In this document: positions 54,932 through 64,000 of the stretch, one piece after another
Layout: each line of letters starts with the position of its first letter
Position numbering within the stretch: position 1 is the first letter of the stretch
DNA from: Daedaleopsis sinensis
Taxonomy: Eukaryota; Basidiomycota; Agaricomycetes; Polyporales; Polyporaceae
Length of the DNA stretch: 64,000 nucleotides
Reading direction: 5' to 3'
Assembly (NCBI GenBank): GCA_033807695.1
Contig: CM066300.1
Span: 682,001-746,000 of the forward strand
The notes under the pieces: generated by a model
What the model saw: the letters and a program-made list of their open reading frames with translations, nothing else
Databases searched by the model: none
Told to the model about the DNA's origin: nothing
Made by a program: the position numbers and the translations under genes

Positions 54932-57878
54932 ATGGCGGCGGTGGGGCAGAAGCGAGGCCGGGGAGAGTCCTTGGACTCCGAGTCAGATGCAGACGCGGCA
55001 GCGCGAGACACACTCGTCCGACGACCTCGAGTCGAGTACCAGACTTCCGAGCCGACTGTGACGAGTCTAAGTCCAGTACCGCTGGGGATTGGTGGAGTTA
55101 GAGCCGGGGGATGCACGGTGGAACTAAATAAGGAAAATGTGAGCATCCGAGTCAGCACCGGGTCAATATCTGCAGTGCGGCATGGACACTGACCACACTC
55201 ACTGTTGCTAAATGACAAGAACCCGGCTACTAGTCACTATACTAGCCACTGGACCGAGCATGGGCTCGGAGTCACAAACCCGGGGGGCCGGGTGTCGTTG
55301 TCTGACTCGGATTATGGGCGCATGGTCACTCGACGGCTCGCATTCGCCTCCCTGATCCAGCGGAGCGTTAGCTCGACATTCATGGAAATCTCAACACCTA
55401 CCTGGTCGTCGCCAACTGGGTCCCTAGTGTCTGCTACCCATTCAGCAGCCTTACACGAGTCCAGAGCTCCGAGTCAGACGGCTCAGCCGCCAGTCCTGGC
55501 AGCTTCAACTCCGGTTGCAGAGTTATTGAGTCACTGTTCCGAGTTGAATGCGGCACAGCAGGTATGTGTGTTTGCTGTGATCCTGTACTACATCTACAAT
55601 TAACTGTTGTTAGATATCCGATCAAATCCTCGGGCCCGACACGGAAAGATCACTCACTGCCAACTTGAATCCAGGGCTCGCCGTCACAGTGGTTCCGAGC
55701 TGCCCTCAGTCCATGTCCAAGGAGTCGGTGCCGGCACTGGCAGTCTCTCGGCCTGATGGTTCATTGAAGCCGCGGACATGGAAACCAACGCCGACCATCG
55801 AGGATGCACAGGCGGCCTTGGTGGACCTGAAGAAGCTTCTTCATCCCCGGGACCCCTCAGGAAAGCGACATGTCCCCTTCAAAGGTGGCGATAAGCTCCG
55901 AGACCGGATGGAGAAAATGAAGGCATTGCTCTGGTACTACTCAAATGGCAACTCGTGGACAGCTGCTGCGGAACTAGCGGTGGAAGTTCATGAACAGGGT
56001 TTATACATGGCACGTCAGATTCGTCAATGGACACGCACCTTTATTCTCGACCGACACGCACTCCCTTTCCTACCGAAAAACACCTGGAACGTCTCAGCTC
56101 TTGACAACGAAGACCTCCGATCCGCACTCACCACACATCTGCAGGGTATCGGAAAGTATGTCTGTGCAGCAGACATTGTGACGTACCTCGCGGATAAAGA
56201 CATCCAGGCCAGATTTGGACGCCAAAACACGGTCTCTCTCTCCACTGCGCAAATGTGGATGAATCTTCTCGGATATCGGTGGAAGAAATCGCCAAACGGG
56301 CAATACGTGGATGGTCACGAACGTGACGACGTTGTGGACTACCGGCAGCATGTATATCTACCCCTTCTCAACCTGCTGCGTCCTCGACTGCGGCAGTATG
56401 ACAAGGAAGGGATAGAGATCGTGGTGACTCGGATTTGTGGCGGCTCACCTGCTTTGGCACAGTCAGGCTGCAATCCGGACAGTGCACTTAGTACCCTCCC
56501 ATCTCCACCCTCCCATCCACTGGCGACTCTGTCATCAGCTGCCCGCTGCTCAAGCTCCCCTTCGACTCCGTCCCTCTCTGGGCCAAGCTCAGAATTCCCA
56601 ACCACCGATGAGGTCCCGACTTGGAGCCATCACTGTCACAGTACGGACTCACCTGAAACGGTGCTGGCAATAGACTGTGATTACTGCTGTCCTGTCCGGA
56701 TTCTCTGGCACGATGAATCAATCTTCTATGCCAATGACCGGCGGTCTGTGTACTGGGTTCCTGAAGGCGAGAAGTCAGTGCCTCGTGCAAAGGGTGATGG
56801 CGCTTCGTTGATGATCTCGGATTTCTTTTCTGCCGAGGATGGGTGGCTGCGTTCAGAAGATGATCAAACCAGCGCACGTCGCCTCTTCCGGCCGGGAAAA
56901 AACCGGGATGGATATTTCTGCGGTGACGATGTCATTGAACAATTTCAAGCTGCAGCTGACATCGCTCAGAAGCGATGGCCAAATGAGCAGATTGTCTTTG
57001 TGGTTGACAATGCACCGACACATCAAAAGAGAGACGATGATGCTCTGTCAGCCCGATTAATGCCAAAAAATCCATCCGCTACATTTGGAGTTGATGTGAA
57101 TGTCCGAGGGGAGGATGGGAAGCCTCGGTACAGTCCTGATGGCAAGTTGCTCAAGATGCGGATCCGTATGGCCGGCACCACACTCCCAGACGGTACTCCA
57201 CAGTCCTTCTACTACTCCAACAATTACATGCTGAACCCCGCACACCGTGGTTGGTTCAAAGGCATGGCTGTGATTCTCGAAGAGCGTGGCTATTCCAATG
57301 CCTACAAGCTTCGCGCCCAATGTAACAAGTTTCAGTGTCCGTCCCCTCCCCCTGGTGTATCTCCATTCGACTTCTACTCCCAATCACCCTGCTGCTGCCG
57401 CCGTCTCTTGTATGAGCAGCCTGACTTCCGGAATGTCAGATCCCACCTCGAAAATGTGATGGCAGCACGTGGAGTCCGGTGTATATTTCTTCCGAGATTT
57501 CACTGTGAGTTGAATCCGATTGAGCAGTGCTGGGGCTTTGCAAAGCGTCTCTACCGTCAGAAGCCCACCTCCTCAAAGGAGTCAGATTTGGAGAAGAACC
57601 TTGTTGAAGCCATTGACTCGGTCCCTTTAATATCTATGCGGCGGTAAGTGAATCATTTACTAGTAGTAGTATCTTGTCAATACATCTCATGTGCGCACAC
57701 TGCTGCATTCTCATATCATCCTGCTACTACTAGGTTCTATACACGTGCACTCCGCTTTGCCGATGCGTACACTAAGGGTCTCTCAGGACGGCAGGCGGCA
57801 TGGGCTAGCAAGAAATACCATGGGCACCGTGTTATCCCCGAGACGATCTTTGAAGAGCTCACCCAGGAGGGTCTTTGA
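54932..57878 (+). CDS. DDE transposase, Tc1/IS630/mariner superfamily
   Basis: Four exons (54932-55138, 55220-55561, 55614-57643, 57734-57878) give about 907 aa. The N-terminal 300 residues are Ser/Thr-rich; a helical DNA-binding-type region follows (MEKMKALLWYYSNGNSWTAA, AQMWMNLLGYRWKKSPNGQY). The catalytic core shows HDESIFYANDRR (first D), KGDGASLMISDF, VFVVDNAPTHQK (second D) and FLPRFHCELNPIEQCWG (E), the DDE_3 pattern of IS630/Tc1. The last exon gives FADAYTKGLSGRQAAWASKK. The frame is open throughout, so the enzyme may be functional, but the KDZ element lies about 130 bases upstream of the ATG and has probably removed its promoter. An additional intron inside the large third exon cannot be excluded. 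Confidence 0.9.
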
Positions 57879-58039
57879 AGCGTAGATGGAGTCCGAGTCT
57901 ACTGTGCATTGTGACTACAGTACTAGTTGACTACTTACAGTATCCGTACTATTTTCTTGCGTATATTAGCACACAATACTAATGCCACTTATCCTAGTAG
58001 ACGCCGTGTGACTTTCCGTGACATAACGCCATTACATAA

Positions 58040-58065
58040 TGGTCGGTTCTACACTGGGCCTACCT
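58040..58065 (-). repeat. Right TIR of the Tc1/IS630-type element
   Basis: Exact reverse complement of 41461-41486, followed by TA at 58066-58067. It lies about 160 bases after the transposase stop. Confidence 0.85.
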
Positions 58066-58590
58066 TACTGCAAAAATACGCTGCCTCCACCTGATCATCA
58101 CGATCTCTGAGTCCATCAGACTTGTCTTACCCCCGGGTACGGCAAGTCTAAAGGGCTACGTACCTTCGTTATCGCACACTACGAGTAGCACTACGAATAT
58201 GTATCCCAGAAGGAAGGAGGTTCAGCCCCCCAAATACAGAGGGTAGCGGCAGGTAGCGTAAGCTGGCTAGTTCCCGGCAACGCCCGGGAGTAGTACCGGC
58301 ACGACATCACCGGTTCGCGCCGCCCCTGCCGAGGCGCTCCCCCGCCACCTGGCGCTTTCCCGCCACGCGCCTCCCATCAATCCCGCCTCTCCTCATCGTC
58401 CACCACGACGAGCTCGTCCCCCCTCTCTGCCGCCGCCGCCAGTGGTCCGTTTCCCCTAGTTTCTTTTGCTATCTGTATTAAAACTGATGTTCTATTGTTC
58501 TACTAGGTTGCTCACTCCGCGCCGTACAGGACGCCACCCGCCTCCCAGTACCATTCCGCCCGCTGCCGCCGCCCCCCGCCCGCCCATCCG
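58066..58590. other. Right flank of the transposon nest
   Basis: TA target copy at 58066-58067, then sequence turning strongly GC-rich (CGCCGCC runs). No gene recognised. Confidence 0.5.
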
Positions 58591-58990
58591 TCCGCATTCC
58601 CGCTGGCCCCGGTTGCTGCATGGCAAGCTCCGTGCCCGACGCCGCCTCTCGCCGCCGCCTCCGCTGCCGCCGTGCATGTAGTAGTGTGCAAACTACACAG
58701 TCAGGTGCGTCCGCATTCCCGCCCGTCCCGCCTTCTGTATGCCGCGCTCCATCCCCCGCCGCCGTCTCCCTCACGTCCGTCTCCCCCGCCGCCGACGCTG
58801 CCACTGTGCAATGTAGTAATGCGCGATCCACACGTCCAGGTGCGTCCGCGTTCCCGCTCGCCCCGCCTTCTGCATGCCAAGCTCCATGATCGCCGCGGCC
58901 GCCTCAGGTTCCCTCCGTCGTCTCTCCTTGTCACTGTCCCGCCGCCGCCTATGCTGCCGCCATGTACTCCAACAGTGCGCGATCTACACG
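58591..58990. repeat. Three degenerate tandem units of about 120-145 bp
   Basis: Units starting at 58591, 58710 and 58845 each begin TCCGC(A/G)TTCCCGC, contain a TGCATGGCAAGCTCC-like part, a CCGCCGCC-rich part, and end with TGTGCAA or AGTGCGCGATC(C/T)ACACGT followed by GGTGCG. The units are diverged from one another. Open frames on both strands here follow from composition. Confidence 0.65.
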
Positions 58991-59554
58991 TATGGGTGCT
59001 CAAGGCGCGCCGCACGTGCCTTCACTGGCCGCCGCTGCCCTGTGCGTCTCCTGCTTTCACCTGCATCCGCTGCTCTGTAAGCTCAGGCTCTCCGACCTGT
59101 AGCCGCTCCAGCTGACATGTTGTCGCCTTTCAGCTGTGCGCACAGGAGGGCAGGCCGCACCAGCTCTCGCCCGATTAACTTCACACCCCCGCGATCTCGG
59201 CGTGCTGCCGCCCCCGCGTCGCTGGCATATCCTGCGTAGTGTGCTGCTTCACTAGTACGCGCCGCCACGGCCTCTGCTCCTCACATGACATCACTGTATG
59301 CGCGTTACCTGTAAGCATGTAGACGTTCATGTGTAGACGATAATCTTACAATACATGAGTCACGTAACGAACCTCCCCAATGCTATGAGTCCAGGCATAA
59401 GTAAGTACTGTTAGTACTCGCATTATTGAGATAAATAATGCTCAGTGCTATGACGTATGTAAACGCCCTGTTGCACAGCCACTCAAATCGATTCTGAATC
59501 TTGATATTAGTCTCTTCGCCCTTACCTGCAGCCACCTCCGCTTCCAACGCTCTC
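58991..59554. other. Intergenic, 5' flank of the second KDZ gene
   Basis: No gene recognised. The left part is still GC-rich; the right part (59.3-59.5 kb) turns AT-richer. Confidence 0.4.
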
Positions 59555-62500
59555 ATGCCGAAGACCGCCACTTCCAGTGGAGTGCGGGTAGCAGCACCTG
59601 CCCCACGAATGCGGCCGCATCGGGGGGGTGTCCGACAGCATACAATATTCACCGGTCAGCGGTTCAACGCCCAAGCGATAGACGCAGAGAAAGGGAAGGC
59701 GACTCAACGCTTCCTCAATACTGCAAGTGGTACGTCAACACATGCTGACTCCATGGATACTCTACTAAGTCTCCATATATTACAGGCCTTGATCCTGCCT
59801 CTCGACGCGTATACGAGACCTTGTATGGTGGAGAATCAGAGAAGGCAGCCGGACAGGCTGCGGCTGAGGGAGGAAGGGAGGATGCGTCTCATCTTGACTC
59901 ATCGGCGATGTATGACAACGATCAGCAACACGACTTCTCTATTCCCATTACCGATGGTGCCCTGGATGACTGGGAAGACGTTCCTGACCCCGAAGATCCC
60001 ACTGCGTCGATCACTTATGCTATCCGGGACATCACAGAGGCTTAGTGAGTTCATGATAACCTGTGCAGTCCGGCATGGATACTGACGCATTTTATGTAGC
60101 TCTAGCCACAGGATCTACAAAGACACACGAACATGGAAGCAACGCATTCAGAAGTTCGACGAAAACTGGCGCCCTCTGCTTCCCCTCCTTGCAGATGCGT
60201 TCCTCAAGTTCCGATACGGTACTCCGCCTGGATCAGAGCCGGAGTCCCCGGAGACTGTGAGTAGGAGCATGGACGTCGAAGAGAGAATCACCGTCCTAGA
60301 CCTGTACACGCTTGACACAACGATAACCTTCAATATCCGTCCCGATGAGCGCAAATCCGAGGCGTTGATGCGTGCAGGGTACATCGGCAACGCGCCGCTC
60401 ATTCCCTCTGTCGCCATATCCATCGAAACCCTTGAGCTGTTTCGCTCCCTTCGCCTGTACAAGGCCTCGTTCAGCGTAGAAGCATTCACCAAGTTGTTAT
60501 GCCACTACTACAAGGTAACGTTGAGGCCTGGTCTCGAAGAAATGGTCTATTAATGGTTGCTGATTATTCATAGATTCCGTACCGCCGGCACTATCGAAAC
60601 GTGCTCGCAGACACGTTTGACATATATCTCTTGATTCTCCAGATAGTCGACGAGCAGATAATGAAGGAGCTTGGTCGAGATTCACCCGATTGGCGCGCAA
60701 TCAACAGCTGTCCGCCCTGCTCGTACGAGGTAAGTAACCCCGGTATACATATTGCAACCTCTGCTGACACGAGAGCTAGCTCGAGGACGAGGAACCCGCT
60801 ACCTTTGAACGCATGATCTGCTTAGATGGAAACAACTCGCTCAAACGCATTGGACCTACAGAGCGCCGGCAAATAGGAGACTCGCGCGTCTTCAAGAGTG
60901 ACTATATACTGCCACGCGACTGGGTCGATCAGTTCGCTCATGAAGTCAGGGCGCGCCAAGCACTAGCTACTAAGCCGGCGGTACCGTCCGACTCTGATCA
61001 TGAAGGCGATGACGACGACTCGGAGCAGCCGCGCACTCGCGAGGGTGATCCGACTGATGGTCAAGGTCCTAACACTACTCCCTGCGCGACAAATTGGAAG
61101 GCCGCGTCCTCGGACGACACTAAGCGGATGTGGGGGATGTTTGAGGAGACAGGTATCTTCGCGTGCGCTTGCAGGCACGGTATCATACTCTGGATTGCAG
61201 ATATGGTGCGGAGCGGGGAGTTGTAAGTGGTTTGATCTGTTGTCTCATCTAACGCTCGAGCTACAAAAGGCTAATACTAGTCGATCATAGGGCAAAGTAC
61301 GGGCTCGCCATCGTCGCGAAAGTCCTGCGCACCATACGCCGCAAGGTCCTTCTAGGCTACGACATCGGGTGCGCTTTCGAGGACACGGTCAAGAGGTCCT
61401 CTCTAGGCCCGGAGTTCATTGCTAGCGCGTCCCGCTTCTGCGTGAACGCCTTCCATGGGTACTCCCACTCCTATCAGTGTCAGGTCCAGCATCACCCGAA
61501 CGGCATTCCGGGCATCGGAATTGAAGATCTCGAAACCATGGAGCGTATCTTCAGCGGATCAAATGAGCTCGCACCGGTTACACGCTACGCCTCCACCTAC
61601 CGCCGGCATGCCCTGATCGACCTATACTACCGCCAATGGGACCATGAGAAGTACTCCAACATCGCGCTGATGTTGTATAATAACTACCGTCAAGCTCTCG
61701 ACATCATCAAGGAAGCTCCCGCGCTGGAGACAACAGTGAACGACCTCGACATGACTCAGGAGCAGCTTCGCGTCTTTGAGGTCGAAGAGCGCGAATACTT
61801 CGTGAACCTGCGCGACGAAGACCCCGCCAATCTTCATGCCATTCTCTATGTCGAGGCTCTTCAACGCCTTGAGGCTGCGAAGTAAGTCACATAAAGCTCG
61901 ATTATCCTGTCTATGCTGATATTTGCCTGCAGGAAGGAGCTCGGGGAAGCTACTGAACGCTTGGGACGAACGGCACTGCGTGCCCCCTCTCCTGATGCCG
62001 ATCACCAGGCCCAGGTCCAGTGGTTGCTCCCGCAAACAGGCCCGATCACTAGCTATGACGCCGAGCGTTCCGCGACCGCCAGGATGGAGACGCGCATCCG
62101 GCAACTAAACGATCGGATCGACCGACGCGAATCTGAAGTCTGCGCGATCGAGGCTAGCGTTGGCATCGAGAATCGCTGGCAGCGCAACGACTTCCTGTAT
62201 ACGGAGACCCTGCAGTACATTGTGACTCGTCGCTACCAGCGTGCACTCAGAAAGCTGCAACGCTTGGTGATCCTGCGGCTATTCGAGCTGCATAAACTTA
62301 ACATCGCGCGCACAGGTAAGTGCGCGCGCGCGAAGCGGCTACTACTTTCGCTGACATCACCTGGACTCTATAGGCTACAAGGTCCGAACTTACCTTGCGA
62401 AAAGTCTACAACGCAGATGTCGCGCGATTCGAAATGCCGTGGACCAGTATAATTCGGCGGCTCGCGCGTTGAACCCACCACGTCCTGACATCAACTGGGA

Positions 62501-63050
62501 TCAAGTGTCCCACTACACGTTCGTACAAGAGTTCTCGTTGCTACAAGACAGCAGCAATGACGTCTCCCAGAAAGCTTGGTCGCGACCTGAGGTTCGCGAG
62601 ACCATGCGGCTCGCGCGACGAATTGATCGCGCACACGAGGAGCTGACGAACGACAACCGTGAAGCGCGCCGCCTGCACACATGGATTCGAGACGAGGAGA
62701 TCCTGTTCACGAGCGTTCTAAACCGACTGCGCAATGGACACAGTGCACTGTATGGAGCAGTCAACGAATACTGTCAGCGCCGTCGAGCAGCCAATGCTCG
62801 GAATATGGCATACCTTCAGCAGCTCTACTCGTTGGATGGGTTTACCGGTGATCCAACACCTGGCCGCCGTGTTGGCTCTTCAGAAGGCTCCCACCTACCT
62901 GGAATTGGGACCGACTCGGAATCTGCCTTGCCTACAGATACAGGAGTGCTAGAAGAGCCTGATGGGGACATTGACGGTGTGCATGAGGAGGACGAGGCCA
63001 ATGGGGAAGTTTCGGCTATTATTGAGTACTTAGCATCTCTCACGACGTAG
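59555..63050 (+). CDS. KDZ transposase, CxC1-like class
   Basis: A multi-exon gene starting MPKTATSSGVRVAAPAPRMR, then RGGVRQHTIF. The CxC1-type N-terminal module is visible in TWKQRIQKFDENWRPLLPLL and ADAFLKFRYGT. INSCPPCSYELEDEEPATFE and CLDGNNSLKRI follow, both typical of this class. Core blocks are VLLGYDIGCAFEDTVKRSSL, FCVNAFHGYSHSYQCQVQHH and GIEDLETMERIFSGSNELAP, with the acidic residues in YDIGC and ETMERI as likely catalytic ones. The C-terminal half is a long helical/coiled-coil region and the tail is acidic (HEEDEANGEVSAIIEYLASL). It differs from the KDZ gene at 49-53 kb in all modules outside the core. No disrupting stop was seen; the ends of its element were not identified. Confidence 0.9.
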
Positions 63051-63708
63051 TAGCCATGAAATCTATTTGTAGAGCTCGAGCTACTAGCTGCTATTGGGTC
63101 TACTACCATATATGCTTGAAGTTTGATGATGAGTTCTGGACTTGGACACCCTGGACACTGGCCTGAGTGGCTGTTTGTGTGTTCGCGCGCGTGCTGTGAA
63201 CTGTGGCATGCTAGTAGTACTAGTATATACATTCAGACCCATGTGCGGTATTAATTGTCAACCCCGAACATGTGTAAATAGCACCCCACTATCTTAGAGG
63301 ATATAGTATAGCTCCACCTGAAGTTTGAAGGGAGTAGCTTAATGTTAAGATCGAGGAGCTTCGAAATAGTGTTTAAGACGGCGTCTTAAGACGTCTGCAA
63401 CATGATTGTGCAGGAACCCTTGCACACCATATGTTCGATCCGCCTACCCGCTAGTGGCTCCATCTTCTAGGTCATAGCAAGTCTGTCATATCAATCTACT
63501 ATGTTCAGGTTGGCTCTCGGCTCGAAATGGACCATTATTATGGATGTCAGAGTGCTGTATAGATGGATATGCATTTGACTGAACAGTAGCTAGCACAGTG
63601 CGTCCAGTGGCGCCAATAGGACTTAATCTCTATCCACTGCGCTCATCTTGTCCACTGACTCGGACCACAATACCCTTCCACTGCAAGTCGACGCCGGGGC
63701 CCCTTCTC
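63051..63708. other. Intergenic
   Basis: No gene recognised. A short palindrome around GACGTCTTAAGACGTC-like sequence occurs near 63,380. Confidence 0.35.
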
Positions 63709-64000
63709 ATGCACAACCACGAACATGGTCCTTTCTATGCAATCCTCGGTGGGAACTGGCCGGATGTTTTAACTAGCCGGTGAGAATATAGAAGCATCGC
63801 CCATGGCCGGTGTTCTAACTCTTACTGATACTTTCATAGACCTCCTGGAATCGCACAAAAACACTTCAAGTCTCTCCTCCCCATCGTCGTTACGTGCGCT
63901 CGTCGTGAGCATGCCGAAGCGATCTGCCAGCTGAACGACCTCATCAAGAACATCCCCCACCATGATGCGCATGCTTTGGCGTACACAGTGCAGAACTCGG
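63709..64000 (+). CDS. Partial gene at right edge, hypothetical
   Basis: From a tentative ATG the frame reads MHNHEHGPFYAILGGNWPDV, then LTSR at a GTGAGAAT donor. After a TTTCATAG acceptor it continues PPGIAQKHFKSLLPIVVTCA to the window end. The segment YAILGGNWPDVLTSR loosely recalls the start of viroplasmin-like domains (aromatic-x-V-x-x-G-x-x-P-x-V), as in the gene at 45401-46990, but this is weak. The start could be further upstream. Confidence 0.35.

Larger units (their letters stand above)
41461..58065. mobile_element. Tc1/IS630-type DNA transposon, split by a KDZ element
   Basis: Perfect 26-bp terminal inverted repeats lie at 41461-41486 (AGGTAGGCCCAGTGTAG...) and 58040-58065, each bordered outside by TA, the target of the Tc1/mariner/IS630 superfamily. 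The matching transposase gene is at 54932-57878 near the right end. Removing the inner 13.1-kb KDZ element leaves about 3.5 kb, a normal size for such an element, with the transposase ATG about 330 bases from the left end. The ends were found by eye; the alternative, that the whole 16.6 kb moves as one unit, is discussed in the findings. Confidence 0.75.

Noticed and set aside
1..64000. CRISPR arrays, tRNA or rRNA genes
   Set aside because: No regularly spaced repeat-spacer series, no tRNA arm pairs with a TTCGA-type loop in a cloverleaf context and no rRNA-like conserved stretch were seen by eye; a tRNAscan or Infernal run would be decisive.

Overview
This is a gene-dense stretch of a fungal nuclear genome, almost certainly a mushroom-forming basidiomycete (Agaricomycetes; a polypore-like species would fit, but this is inference). 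The signs are many short spliceosomal introns (about 50-70 nt, GTRNGT...YAG), very small exons, F-box/LRR paralogues, a copper-fist regulator, APH-like kinases, a large UvrD/TPR protein of the TRANK1 kind and KDZ-type DNA transposases. No rRNA, tRNA, CRISPR or bacterial operon was seen. Exon joins were made by eye from splice sites, reading frame and paralogue comparison; no search was run.

Left part (0.5-11.7 kb): a four-exon caleosin/peroxygenase and a giant minus-strand TRANK1-like helicase gene. The 3' coding end of the giant gene is interrupted by a 971-bp inverted-repeat element flanked by a 9-bp direct repeat.

Middle part (12-39.3 kb): a three-gene neighbourhood that recurs. An F-box protein, a small secreted cysteine protein and an APH-like protein occur at 12.1-18.5 kb, again at 25.3-31.4 kb in the opposite orientation with order changed, and a third time at 36.1-39.3 kb without the APH gene. 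The F-box copies share a 10-nt micro-exon. One secreted-protein copy (12.1-12.8 kb) is frameshifted, and an extra decayed F-box copy lies at 24.2-25.0 kb. Single-copy genes between them are a copper-fist transcription factor, a small zinc-ligand protein and a nine-exon UBE2W-like ubiquitin-conjugating enzyme.

Right part (41.4-63.1 kb): a transposon nest. A Tc1/IS630-type element (perfect 26-bp terminal inverted repeats, TA on both sides, intact-looking DDE transposase of about 907 aa) appears to be split by a 13.1-kb KDZ element with its own 25-bp imperfect inverted repeats, hairpins and GATNCATC-like motifs at both ends. The KDZ element carries a CxC2-type KDZ transposase plus three accessory genes: a WTTPEQ-type protein, a viroplasmin-like protein and an MGRRAKYLT-type basic protein. 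A second KDZ transposase of a different class (CxC1-like) follows at 59.6-63.1 kb, and a partial gene runs off the right edge.
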